NCBI RefSeq assembly: GCF_030409235.1
Contig: NZ_JAUFPO010000012.1
Coordinates: forward strand, 178,876 to 242,875
DNA: 64,000 nucleotides
Direction: 5' to 3'
Source: Halomonas almeriensis
GTDB taxonomy: Bacteria > Pseudomonadota > Gammaproteobacteria > Pseudomonadales > Halomonadaceae
This document shows, piece after piece, positions 29,905 through 37,878 of the stretch (within the stretch, counting starts at the first letter, position 1; the number at the start of each line of letters is the position of its first letter). The notes beneath the pieces were generated by a model that ran no database searches, was not told the DNA's origin, and saw only the letters and a program-made list of their open reading frames with translations. Made by a program: the position numbers and the translations under genes.

Positions 29905-30483
29905 TCAGAGGGAGGCGGAGACCGGCGGTATGCTGAGGACGTTGTCCAGATCACCCCGAAGGGTACGAAAACCCTCTGACAACGCCAGATAATCGCTGTG
30001 CAGCCAGGGAATCAGGGCCTCCAGATGGTTGGGGCCGCTCAGCCGACGGCCGAGGCCGGCGATGGCCCGACAGGTAAAGTCGAAATCGGCATACCCTCTC
30101 AGCCAGTCCTGACCGATCAGACAAGGCACCATGGGACTCAACCTGTTGGGCGCGCCCCACCCGCCAAGCAGACGGTAGCAGCGCTTCACCAGAGCATCTC
30201 GAGCCGCCACGTCCAGGCTGGCCGCCAGGAAATGATCCCACACCAGATCAAGCGCAATACCCGCATGACGCCGCTGCTGTGCAGGTGCTCTGTTACGGGC
30301 CTCACGGACGACAGAGTGGCGATCGACAAAGGCATCCACACGACGGTGGTGACGTATCCCGCGGGCCACGGGTGGCTGCCAGCTGGAGAGATCTACTCCC
30401 TTGACACCGTCGGCAATCAGGTTGCCATAGACAAACGCCTGGGAGCCCCCTCGCGCCAACCATGCATGGGCAAGAAAATTCAT
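29905..30483 (-). CDS. acpH: Acyl carrier protein phosphodiesterase
   Basis: 192-residue AcpH (DUF479) enzyme that removes 4'-phosphopantetheine from holo-ACP. MNFLAHAWLA at the start and RGIRHHRRVDAFVDRHS carry the conserved His/Asp metal-binding residues of this HD-like family, and ALDLVWDHFLA supplies a later Asp-His pair. It abuts moeA convergently. AcpH homologues sometimes remodel other carrier proteins, but none is near. Confidence 0.9.
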   Translation of the reverse strand: MNFLAHAWLARGGSQAFVYGNLIADGVKGVDLSSWQPPVARGIRHHRRVDAFVDRHSVVREARNRAPAQQRRHAGIALDLVWDHFLAASLDVAARDALVKRCYRLLGGWGAPNRLSPMVPCLIGQDWLRGYADFDFTCRAIAGLGRRLSGPNHLEALIPWLHSDYLALSEGFRTLRGDLDNVLSIPPVSASL

Positions 30484-30568
30484 TGCGAAGCGTCAAGAAG
30501 AGACAACATCAAAAACCACCATGACACATTGCCAACCGGCATGAGTGACGCACGGGGCAAGCCGATGC

Positions 30569-30925
30569 TCATAGACAATTGGCGGGTTTCGGCAAGCCAG
30601 CGATACGAGCGACCACCTTGGCAGGACTTCCCGGGAAGAGGCGCATCAGATGAATGGAGCGGCCCTTTTCAGCACCCAGTTGCTTGCCGACGGCCTTGAC
30701 CAGAGGACGCATGGCCGGGGCCATTTCGTATTGGCGATAAAAATCGCGCACCACCTCGATGACGGCCCAATGCTCTTCATCCAGCTGAATGGATGCCTCT
30801 TTGGCCAGTATCCGGGCAACATCGAGTGACCAATGCGTCCTGTCAACCAGATAACCCTCAGGGTCGACGGGGATAGATTGCCCATTGTTGAGCACAAGAT
30901 AACGGTATATTTCTGTGGAGGCCAT
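30569..30925 (-). CDS. tusE: TusE/DsrC sulfur relay protein
   Basis: Accepts persulfide from TusBCD and hands it to MnmA for 2-thiouridine formation at tRNA position 34. The 118-residue protein has the DsrC fold (WAVIEVVRDFYRQYEMAPAMRPLVK) and the flexible C-terminal arm ending PANCL with the active Cys117; the second arm cysteine of DsrC proteins of sulfur oxidisers is absent, which supports TusE. The start overlaps the tusB stop by one base. It is the last gene of tusDCBE. Confidence 0.93.
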   Translation of the reverse strand: MASTEIYRYLVLNNGQSIPVDPEGYLVDRTHWSLDVARILAKEASIQLDEEHWAVIEVVRDFYRQYEMAPAMRPLVKAVGKQLGAEKGRSIHLMRLFPGSPAKVVARIAGLPKPANCL

Positions 30926-31215
30926 TAATACCAGCTCACGGTTTTAGCCGCTTCCTCGGTCAAATTCACGAAACCGTCGATGTCCACAATGGCAAAGCCT
31001 TCAGGCTGGCGCCCGAGCAGGCCACGCGACTCCAGATCCTCGCGCAGTACGTAGCGTCGACCTTCCAGCGCGGTGAAGAGCGCGGCCAGAGTGGGCATGG
31101 CACCAACGACACCATCCTCAATCAATAGCAGACAATCATCGTCCGCCATGGCCGACAGCACCTGTTCCAGGGTCCGACCGGCATCCGGGGCTTGATTGAC
31201 GACATGCAGTATCAT
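30925..31215 (-). CDS. tusB: TusB/DsrH sulfur relay subunit
   Basis: 96-residue subunit of the TusBCD hexamer in the tRNA thiolation sulfur relay. MILHVVNQAPDAGRTLEQVL at the start and DDCLLLIEDGVVGAM are typical; ILHxVN-type starts define the family. ATG 31215 is preferred to one six codons upstream by alignment. Between it and tusC lie 111 bases with no gene. Confidence 0.85.
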   Translation of the reverse strand: MILHVVNQAPDAGRTLEQVLSAMADDDCLLLIEDGVVGAMPTLAALFTALEGRRYVLREDLESRGLLGRQPEGFAIVDIDGFVNLTEEAAKTVSWY

Positions 31216-31326
31216 GATTCCCTCACCAATCACCAGAAACAGCGCCGCTCATCAAGGCCCACAAGTACTGGCGCAACCTGCAGGACACAAGCAGCAAGCA
31301 TCTACCTTGAGTTTCGGAGAGCATGC

Positions 31327-31719
31327 TTAAAACGTCAGCACCAGATCATGATGTTTAATCAAGTCGGCCATTCCAGCCTCCTCGAGCCCCTGAGGAGCCA
31401 GGATCAAGTCTTCCTGGACCAAACCATAACGTTCCATGGCTCTTTGCTCGACAAAGAGTGCGTCAATGTCGTACATCTCCAGCATCTGCAGCGTAGGGTG
31501 TGTGCCCTTCTGCCCCAGGGCTCCCGCTTGCTGGCCGCTGAGCAGCGCCAGGACGCCCTCCCCCATGAACAGCAGAGAAACGTCTCTATCGAATGCAGCA
31601 CCCACCAGGGCAATGTCCAGGCCTTCCCTCAGCCAGCTGCTGCCGTGCGGTGCATGACGCAACACCAGCAGAATATCTCCCTTGGTGGAACAACCGTTCT
31701 GTTCTTCGAGGTATGGCAT
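31327..31719 (-). CDS. tusC: TusC/DsrF sulfur relay subunit
   Basis: 130-residue DsrE/F-fold subunit of TusBCD. The core reads LREGLDIALVGAAFDRDVSLLFMGEGVLALL followed by a helical ALFVEQRAMERYGL. No catalytic cysteine is expected in TusC. GAGAGG lies upstream of ATG 31719; the gene starts 14 bases after tusD ends. Confidence 0.9.
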   Translation of the reverse strand: MPYLEEQNGCSTKGDILLVLRHAPHGSSWLREGLDIALVGAAFDRDVSLLFMGEGVLALLSGQQAGALGQKGTHPTLQMLEMYDIDALFVEQRAMERYGLVQEDLILAPQGLEEAGMADLIKHHDLVLTF

Positions 31720-31733
31720 CGCCGGACCTCTCT

Positions 31734-32126
31734 TCAGGTGCCGAAGGTTATCAGACGATCACAGCCCAACCCCAGGTCGACGAGCTGACCCAGACCGACC
31801 AGCTCGAAGGGAGGCTCGACACTATGCCCGGACTTGCCATGCCGGGCGGCTTCGCGCTCGTCCATCAGACCTCGCCGCAAGGCCGCTGCAATGCATACCT
31901 GGAGCGCGACATCATGCTCGGCACTGAGATTCATCCACCCATCCAGAAGCTGGGGCTCATCCTGGGGAGGAGCGGCCAATCGCGCGGCATTGCAAACCCC
32001 ATCATGATAGAAGAATACACTATCCAGTTGGTGTCCCCGGGCCAGGACTGCGTGGGCAAACCGCAGGGCCGAGTGGCTCGCCTGATGGCTATAGGGTGCC
32101 GCCAGAACCAGGATGGCATAACGCAT
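31734..32126 (-). CDS. tusD: TusD/DsrE sulfur relay subunit
   Basis: 130-residue sulfur-carrying subunit of TusBCD. MRYAILVLAAPYSHQASHSALRFAHAVL is the DsrE start, and VALQVCIAAALRRGL holds the persulfide-bearing cysteine equivalent to E. coli TusD Cys78. ATG 32126 follows a GAGAGAG site; an ATG five codons upstream is less well placed. First gene of tusDCBE, which is transcribed leftward. Confidence 0.92.
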   Translation of the reverse strand: MRYAILVLAAPYSHQASHSALRFAHAVLARGHQLDSVFFYHDGVCNAARLAAPPQDEPQLLDGWMNLSAEHDVALQVCIAAALRRGLMDEREAARHGKSGHSVEPPFELVGLGQLVDLGLGCDRLITFGT

Positions 32127-32197
32127 GAAGCACTCTCTCAACGGACTGGCCCCGCCGAGGCGGGGCCAGAATACCCGGATCGTTCGTCAGCCGGGGA

Positions 32198-32866
32198 TCA
32201 GTCCTGACTCATGATCCCCAGTATGGAGAGCAGACTCACGAAAAGATTGTAGATGGAAACGTATAGGGTAATCGTGGCCAGGATGTAATTGGTTTCCCCG
32301 GCGCGGTGGATGATTTCACTGGTCTGGTAGAGGATAGCCGCGGAAGAGAACAGCACGAAGCCGGCGGACACCATCAACGACAGGCCCGGAATCTGCAGAA
32401 AGATACTCGCCAGCATGGCGAGAACCAGCACGATGGCACCGGCCAGCAAGAAGTTGCTGAGGAAGCTGAAGTCCTTGCGGGTTATCAGCGCGACCGCCGA
32501 CAGGCCCAAAAAGGTAAGACCCGTCATGCCCAGTGCGGTCATGATCAACTGAGCACCGTTGGGAAGCGTCAGGTAGGCGCTGAGCAGCGGTCCCAGAGTG
32601 AAGCCCATGAAACCGGTGAAGGCGAAGGTCAACAAGAGCCCCAGCGCCGAATTGGCGGTCTTGTGCACCAGGAACATCAGTCCGTAAGCACCGATGAAGA
32701 AGACAAAGATGTTCATCTGCTGAACACCCATTGCCATGGCAGTGCCCGCCGTCACGGCGGAGAACAGCAATGTCAGTGACAACAGGCCATAGGTGTTGCG
32801 TAGCGTCTTGTTGGCACTAACGCTCTGTGTAGCTTGTTGTGTTACATGCGTATCTTGGTAAGCCAT
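32198..32866 (-). CDS. Bax inhibitor-1 family membrane protein (YccA/YbhL type)
   Basis: 222-residue protein with seven TM helices and a short charged N terminus. The family signature near the end reads AAILYQTSEIIHRAGETNYILATITLYVSIYNLF, including the conserved acidic residues of the pH-sensing calcium-leak pore. E. coli YccA modulates FtsH; others are pH-gated Ca2+ channels. The start at 32866 is chosen because upstream ATGs lead into a hydrophobic extension not seen in relatives. It stands 71 bases ahead of tusD on the same strand, an arrangement kept in several gammaproteobacteria. Confidence 0.92.
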   Translation of the reverse strand: MAYQDTHVTQQATQSVSANKTLRNTYGLLSLTLLFSAVTAGTAMAMGVQQMNIFVFFIGAYGLMFLVHKTANSALGLLLTFAFTGFMGFTLGPLLSAYLTLPNGAQLIMTALGMTGLTFLGLSAVALITRKDFSFLSNFLLAGAIVLVLAMLASIFLQIPGLSLMVSAGFVLFSSAAILYQTSEIIHRAGETNYILATITLYVSIYNLFVSLLSILGIMSQD

Positions 32867-33034
32867 TGATCCAACACTCCTGTAAATTATGATCAGGGCA
32901 ATGCCTACAGAATGCCCCCTAAGAATGGCAGACGCAAGCACCTCGCTGTTCCCGGCCCCGGGATCCGGCGTCCTCTACAGTGAGTATAGGTCAGGACGGC
33001 GCAAGGCGAATGCCACCCCGCTGGAATACGACGG

Positions 33035-33062
33035 TTGACTCTTCCGGAAATTTTGATAATAT
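33035..33062 (+). promoter_or_regulatory. Likely promoter of tRNA-Ser
   Basis: TTGACT (33035-33040), a 16-base spacer and TAATAT (33057-33062), about 15 bases before the tRNA 5' end. Overlapping alternatives GATAAT and TATACA give poorer spacing. Confidence 0.5.
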
Positions 33063-33077
33063 ACATCGCCGTGAGCC

Positions 33078-33167
33078 GGAGGGATGGCAGAGCGGTTGAA
33101 TGCACCGGTCTTGAAAACCGGCGAAGGTGAGAGCCTTCCCAGGGTTCGAATCCCTGTCCCTCCGCCA
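33078..33167 (+). tRNA. tRNA-Ser, anticodon UGA
   Basis: 90 nt including an encoded CCA end. The acceptor stem GGAGGGA pairs with TCCCTCC; the anticodon loop CTTGAAA contains TGA, decoding UCA and other UCN serine codons; the long variable arm expected of serine tRNAs is present (GAAGGTGAGAGCCTTC), and the T arm carries GGTTCGAATCC. Its own promoter precedes it and a palindromic terminator follows 11 bases downstream, so it is transcribed alone. Confidence 0.98.
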
Positions 33168-33178
33168 CCTTTCTTCAA

Positions 33179-33212
33179 GGGAATCAGCTAATTAGCTGAT
33201 TCCCTATTTGTT
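33179..33212 (+). terminator. Palindromic terminator after tRNA-Ser
   Basis: A perfect 26-base palindrome (33179-33204) whose arms read GGGAATCAGCTAA and TTAGCTGATTCCC, followed by TATTTGTTT. Position and symmetry fit an intrinsic terminator of the tRNA; the tract is interrupted rather than a pure T-run. Confidence 0.65.
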
Positions 33213-33552
33213 TGGGTCTCGCAACCCCCCTTCTCTATAACATCTCTGACAGCACACATTATAAAGAATCGGCTGACCCGGTGACCCGGTGCTTAAACGA
33301 CTGAAGTTAAGCCAAAGTCTAAGGCAGGAGCCAGAGCCAGAGCGAAAAGCTTTGTCTTCGCAGGGGCACCAGTCAAATGGTACCTCTTGGACGCTGTTTT
33401 GCTCACAAGAAGGCCGCCTCGAAGAGCGTCCTATCTATCCAAGTATTCGACGACGTGAAACCCTACGCCTCCCGTCCTCGTATTTATGAGTACGCTTACC
33501 GCCTCTTCGTCTGATACGGCGGTAATGCAGATCACGAAACGGGAGGTACATC
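33213..33552. other. Intergenic region between tRNA-Ser and DGGVQS protein
   Basis: 340 bases with no convincing gene; one frame is open from 33289 but has neither a ribosome site nor recognisable protein features. Short direct repeats are seen (GACCCGGT twice at about 33276-33292; GAGCCA twice at about 33328-33340). CGGGAGG precedes the next ATG. Base composition is less GC-rich than the flanking core genes. tRNA-Ser genes are common integration targets, but no second copy of the tRNA 3' end is seen in the following 2 kb. Confidence 0.5.
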
Positions 33553-33879
33553 ATGAATAATTCAATCAAGATTGCAGCGCTCACGGCCTCAATGACCATG
33601 CTTTCAGGCATGGCCATCGCCGACCATCATCGTGGCGATACGTCCCAGATGCACGCAAACGAAGGCGAATCCCTCGTTCAGGATGGCGGCGTACAATCCG
33701 ACCACATTGCCGAACGAGCAGATAATGGCGGCACCCTCGATGACAAACCAATCATCCAGGATGGCGGGGTTCAGTCCAACTACAATGCTAAGCGGGAGAC
33801 ACACGGCGATTTGGATACCGACCCCATCGTCTTAGACGGTGGCGTACAATCAAATCATAACCCTGAGGTCAGCAACTGA
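33553..33879 (+). CDS. Small secreted protein with three DGGVQS repeats
   Basis: 108-residue protein I cannot assign to a known family. Residues 1-23 are a signal peptide (short basic start, hydrophobic core, cleavage after AIA). The mature part is acidic, His- and Asn-rich and built from three copies of a roughly 25-residue unit centred on DGGVQS at 44-49, 70-75 and 95-100; flanking residues are also alike (SLVQ/PIIQ/PIVL before, DH/NYN/NHN after). There are no cysteines in the mature part. GGGAGG lies 7 bases before the ATG. It stands alone between tRNA-Ser and a dead IS1380 element, in an accessory-looking stretch. Repeated Asp/Asn/His loops could bind metal or a surface ligand, but that is only a guess. 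Confidence 0.75.
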   Translation: MNNSIKIAALTASMTMLSGMAIADHHRGDTSQMHANEGESLVQDGGVQSDHIAERADNGGTLDDKPIIQDGGVQSNYNAKRETHGDLDTDPIVLDGGVQSNHNPEVSN

Positions 33880-34029
33880 CACTACCGGACTGCCGCCGCA
33901 AAGCAGAGCAAATCAGCAAGTGATCCTACTCGCCCCTGCTCCTGACAGGGGCGAATGTTGCTCGATAGCAGAGCCGCACCCGGTTCGATTCCCCTGGCCT
34001 ATCAGCAACCTACCCGGCCCGCTGTCTCA

Positions 34030-34916
34030 CGAATCGCCGACTGTCTCAGGCTCTCGCCGTTGTCAGCACCGCTGCCGAAACCATGCTTCGGCAGCGGGTT
34101 TTCGGTCTGGCGCTGGACTACGAAGATCTCACCGCTCATCATGCCCCACGCTGTGATATCGCCCTACAGGCGGCGGTCGATACCGAGGTTGCGCTGGCCA
34201 GCCAATCGACGCTGTGCCGTTTCTAACAGCAAGCCAGTCGCTAATGGGCGGTAGCCCTTAAGAGGGAGGTCGTCTTCCGTGGCAACAGTGGCTTCTGTCG
34301 GCCGATGATCCTCAACTGGTGTGAGCGCCATAGCGTCGAATACATCGTCGGCCTAACCACCAGCAGCCGCCTCGAGAAGCTGTCATTCGATATTCGCTAT
34401 GAATCAACCATCCGCTGGGAGGGCGAGCGGACCAAGCAGCGCCACTTCGGGCGCATCCACTATGCTGCTCACAGCTGGAAGCGCCCGAGGCGCAAGGTGG
34501 TGGTCAAGGCCGAAACCAGCCACCGGGGCTTCAACACCCGCTACGTGGTGACCAACCTTCATGGCAGTCCGCAGTGGCTCTACGATCATCGCTACTGCCC
34601 GTGCGGCGACATGGAGAACCGCATCAAGGAACAGCAGTGGTTGTTCTCGGATCGCACCAGCTGCCATGACGGGTGGCCCAACCAGTACCGGTTGCTGCTG
34701 GCCGGCCTGGCCTATCTGCTGCTGAAACGGCTGCGCCAGGTGTATCTGAAGCGCACCGCCTACGCCACGGCCCAGGTCACCACGCTGCGCTTGAAGTTTG
34801 TGAAGATCGGTGGCGTGGTGATCCGCAATACCCGTCTCGTCCGCCTGATGCTGAGCAGTCCTTCCCCCGATCAGAGCCTATTTCGTAAGCTCGCTAGCAA
34901 GCTGGTGCCGAGATGA
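34030..34916 (+). pseudogene. Decayed IS1380-family transposase
   Basis: Two homologous blocks remain in one frame. The first (about 34032-34223) reads ETMLRQRVFGLALDYEDL ... LASQSTLCRF, then hits a stop at 34224. The second (from about 34266) reads VVFRGNSGFCRP and continues through MENRIKEQQWLFSDRTSCH to the usual C terminus at 34916. The segment between them, which should hold the first catalytic Asp and about 100 residues, is missing, and the second DDE aspartate (FRGDSGF in active members) is changed to Asn. The N terminus is also lost. A right-end-like sequence ATCCGGGCTAA occurs near 35079, but no matching left end is found. The element is therefore dead. Confidence 0.85.
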
Positions 34917-35240
34917 CCAGTGCGGTGCTGTCCGCGGCACGGCATAAATACTGTAGGTAGGGAGCAGTGGGCCTTATTGCCGGCGCATCGATCAAAAAAT
35001 GACCAATCTTCGCTAAAACTGGCGCGACAAGCTGGCCTGGTCACTCAGCAGACCAACGTCGCAGCCCTGGTGCAATATCCGGGCTAACCAGCCAACGGGC
35101 CGCGCCACTTCATCACAAGCGCAATAGCCAAGAGCTACGCAACACCGGAATCTTCCAGGGGGTGGACAAAGCAGCTGACAAGCCACCACATCAAGATTAG
35201 GATGGACCCGAACTACCACTCAATCGAAAAGGGAATCACG
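34917..35240. other. Downstream remnant of IS1380 element and yqaE upstream region
   Basis: No gene in 324 bases. The first part is the non-coding right side of the decayed IS1380 element, probably ending near ATCCGGGCTAA (about 35079-35089). The rest leads to the yqaE-like gene; AAAAGGGA lies just before its ATG. No promoter stands out. Confidence 0.45.
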
Positions 35241-35399
35241 ATGGATATTATACGAATCATACTGGCCATCCTGTTGCCACCTGTGGGTGTTTTTCTACAG
35301 GTCGGTTTCGGGCTTCACTTCTGGGTCAACATTCTATTGACCATCATGGGCTACATTCCCGGTATCGTACATGCTGTCTGGATTATCGCCAGGCGCTAG
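35241..35399 (+). CDS. YqaE/Pmp3 family small membrane protein
   Basis: 52-residue protein with two TM helices and the family pattern IILAILLPPVGVFLQVGFGLHFWVNILLTIMGYIPGIVHAVWII. Pmp3/YqaE proteins are plasma-membrane proteolipids induced by salt, cold or stationary phase and affect membrane potential and cation tolerance. ATG 35241 follows AAAAGGGA; the upstream in-frame ATG adds a hydrophilic stretch unknown in the family. A strong terminator follows 13 bases after the stop, so it is a one-gene unit. Confidence 0.92.
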   Translation: MDIIRIILAILLPPVGVFLQVGFGLHFWVNILLTIMGYIPGIVHAVWIIARR

Positions 35400-35412
35400 T
35401 AGCTCTCCCACC

Positions 35413-35440
35413 ACGGCCCTCTCAAGGGCCGTACTTTTTT
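35413..35440 (+). terminator. Intrinsic terminator of the yqaE-like gene
   Basis: Stem ACGGCCCT (35413-35420), loop CTCA, stem AGGGCCGT (35425-35432), then ACTTTTTT. A textbook rho-independent terminator. Confidence 0.9.
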
Positions 35441-35488
35441 GCTCCCCCACCCCTGTTCCGCCTCTGGCTTGCCGTTCGTTTCCAACCC

Positions 35489-35498
35489 GGGGGGGGGG
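35489..35498. repeat. Run of ten G residues
   Basis: An uninterrupted G10 tract in the region between the yqaE-like and yeaQ-like genes, about 170 bases before the latter's ATG. Such tracts slip during replication and sequencing; here it is outside any gene. Confidence 0.9.
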
Positions 35499-35670
35499 AA
35501 AGTGGTCCCGTAGAATGACGCAGTATGGCAACACATTTACACACCAGGGCCTGGTGATTGATGAACTTCCCTAAACTGACATGGACAGTACGCAAGCAGG
35601 CCATCAGACTGGCGCCACCTGTCTGGCACTCAGCAACAGCAGGCAAAAAATACCACATTCGGAGGAATAC

Positions 35671-35919
35671 ATGGGTATCATTGCTTGGATCATTTTCGGC
35701 GTTATTGCCGGTGTCGTCGCCAAACTGATCATGCCCGGAAAGGACGGGGGCGGTTTCATCATGACCTGCCTTCTGGGTATTGTCGGCGCCGTTGTCGGCG
35801 GCTGGGTCAGCACTTTCCTCGGCTTCGGCAGTGTCGATGGGTTCAACCTGGGCAGCTTCGGGATTGCCATTGTCGGCGCACTTATCGTGCTGTTCATCTA
35901 CAACAAGGTCGTCAAGTAA
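35671..35919 (+). CDS. GlsB/YeaQ/YmgE family membrane protein
   Basis: 82-residue protein with three TM helices: IIAWIIFGVIAGVVAKLIMPG, GGGFIMTCLLGIVGAVVGGWV and GIAIVGALIVLFIYNK. Family members (transglycosylase-associated protein annotation) are general-stress membrane proteins with no proven enzyme activity. GGAGGA precedes ATG 35671; upstream in-frame ATG 35581 is unlikely. It is convergent with the antiporter gene, with a palindrome between them. Confidence 0.9.
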   Translation: MGIIAWIIFGVIAGVVAKLIMPGKDGGGFIMTCLLGIVGAVVGGWVSTFLGFGSVDGFNLGSFGIAIVGALIVLFIYNKVVK

Positions 35920-35925
35920 CACCCG

Positions 35926-35944
35926 GGGCCGGCCATGGCCGGCC
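35926..35944. terminator. Palindrome between convergent genes
   Basis: GGGCCGGCCATGGCCGGCCC-type symmetry between the yeaQ-like stop and the antiporter stop. It could serve both strands as a stem-loop, but there is no good T-run on either side. Confidence 0.4.
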
Positions 35945-35945
35945 C

Positions 35946-37653
35946 TCAATACAACCGCAAGCCGACCTGGGTCACCTGATTGCCCTTCATTTCACTGACC
36001 ACCCAGTGGATCCCGTGCCAATCGACATCATCACCCACCACAGGGTGACCGCCGACTCGTAATGAAATGAACTCCGCCAAGGTCATTTCGTGCTCCCCCG
36101 GGCTCAGGGTCAAACCATAAGCGTCTGCCAGATCTCCCATACGGACTTCACCCGAGAAAGTGAAAGCGCCAAAGAAGGCTTTTTCCCGCTTGAGGGTGGC
36201 ATCCCCATTGAACAGACGGTTCAGGGCCGGCAGATCATCCGTTCGACCTATGACACACAGCACATCGTCACGGCACAGGCGTGTCGAACCCTTGGGATGC
36301 AGCATGACGCCATCCCGGAACAGGGAGGCGATCAGGGCTCCGGACGGAAAACGCAACAGTCGAATGGGCACATCTTCCAGGTCACTGTTTTCCACCACGT
36401 AGACGAACATTTCAAAATCGTTACTGGCTTGAATGCCCAGTGGGCCACGCCGATTGGGCGTGACCATGGGGGGGAGCAGCACCCTGGTGCGGCGCGCCAC
36501 CCAGGATAGGCTCCCGCCCTGAATCAGCAGCGAAAGCAGCACCACCGCGAAGGCGATATTGAAATACAGCGATGCGTTCTCGACGCCACCCATCACCGGG
36601 AAGATGGCCAGAACGATTGGCACTGCCCCGCGCAACCCCACCCAGGCAATGAAGATTACATCCCCGCCAGCGAAAGCGAAAGAACGGTTTTATGGCAATC
36701 AGCACGGCAATCGGGCGTGCCACCAATATCAGTGCCAGGGCCACCAGAGCGGCCGGCAAGGCAACATCGAGAAGCTCGCTGGGATTGACCAGCAGTCCCA
36801 ACACGAGGAAGAGTCCGATCTGACTCAGCCATGCGAAACCATCATGCACCGGGAGGATGAAATTGAGGTGTCGTCCCGGCCGATTCCCGATCATCAAGCC
36901 GGTCAGGTAAATGGCCAGAAAGCCACTACCGCCCAGCGCACTGGTCAGGCCGAATACGCAGAACCCCAGCGCCAGCGCCAGCAGCGAATAAAGGCCCGGC
37001 GCCAGATCCAGCCAGCTGAGCAGCCGGGCGCTCAACCAGCCAGCACCTACACCTATCAGGATGCCCAGACCGAACTGTTCGACAAAGAAGAGCGCGGTTT
37101 CCCAGCCCCCGCCGATGTCGCCGACCAGAATCTCCACCAGCATCAGCGTGAGGAAAATGGCCATGGGATCGTTGGTGCCCGACTCGATCTCCAGGGTCGC
37201 GCCGACCCGTTCATTGAGATTGATGCCCCGGCCTCCCAGCATGGAGAACACCGCCGCCGCATCGGTCGAGCCGACGATGGCACCGACCAGCAACCCCTGG
37301 ACCAAGGTCAGGTCAAACACCAGCATCGCGATGCTACCGACAATGCCACTGGTCAGAAATACCCCCAGGGTCGCCAGACTCAATGCCGGTTTGAAGCCGA
37401 CACGAAACGTCTTCAAGCGGGTCCGCAATCCGCCATCCAGAAGAATCATGGCAAGAGCGACATGCCCGATGGAAAAGGCCAGGGCGTAGTCATCGAACTC
37501 GACACCCAGCACGCCCTCTTCGCCTGCCAGCATTCCAAGACCGAGAAAGATCAACAACAAGGGCACACCGGCCAGACTCGAAAGTCGACTGGCAAGAATG
37601 CTCAGGGCGATCAAGAAACCGCTCAGCAAGAAAAGAGTATTGATCGAATTCAT
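35946..37653 (-). pseudogene. K+/H+ antiporter, NhaP2/CvrA type, split by a one-base frameshift
   Basis: CPA1-family antiporter (NhaP2/CvrA) with 12-13 TM helices and C-terminal TrkA-C-like regulatory and CorC-like domains. The frame from 37653 runs correctly through IKPFFRFRWR, then leaves homology; from 36641 down to 35946 the next frame carries on with VGLRGAVPIVLAIFPV to the natural end QVGLRLY. Removing one G from the GGGG run (plus-strand CCCC at 36663-36666) restores WRDVIFIAWVGLRGA and a 568-residue protein of normal family length. No other damage is visible, so this is either a very recent mutation, a reversible slippage site or a sequencing error. Role: potassium efflux and cytoplasmic pH control in a salt-adapted cell. 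Confidence 0.85.
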
Positions 37654-37878
37654 GCGTCATGAAGCCTGAATATTGGAATACTATTGTGTCATGATCGCCA
37701 GATTCTGGCGATGCGCTCCATACCGCTGGATGGGCTAGCCATCCAGCGCGCTCGACCGCTAGACTGACTCGGGCCTGGGACGGGCGGCACCATGGAGAAA
37801 GACCTTCACCGGATTGCCTTATCGCGGTTGCCCACAGCAGGCGACTCAAACTCTTATGTCACAGCGGGAGCCACTATC

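Noticed and set aside
33289..33489. 66-codon open frame after tRNA-Ser
   Set aside because: No ribosome site, biased composition and no recognisable features; treated as non-coding.
33078..33900. Integrative element inserted at tRNA-Ser
   Set aside because: No integrase is adjacent to the tRNA and no repeated tRNA 3' end is seen downstream; only a dead IS1380 is present.
36559..37662. Open frame of 367 codons on the plus strand across the antiporter gene
   Set aside because: Antisense shadow of the NhaP2-type gene; the translation is Gln/Arg/His-rich with no domain.
37654..37878. TPP riboswitch before the NMT1/THI5-like gene
   Set aside because: The conserved CTGAGA and ACCTGATC thi-box elements are absent.
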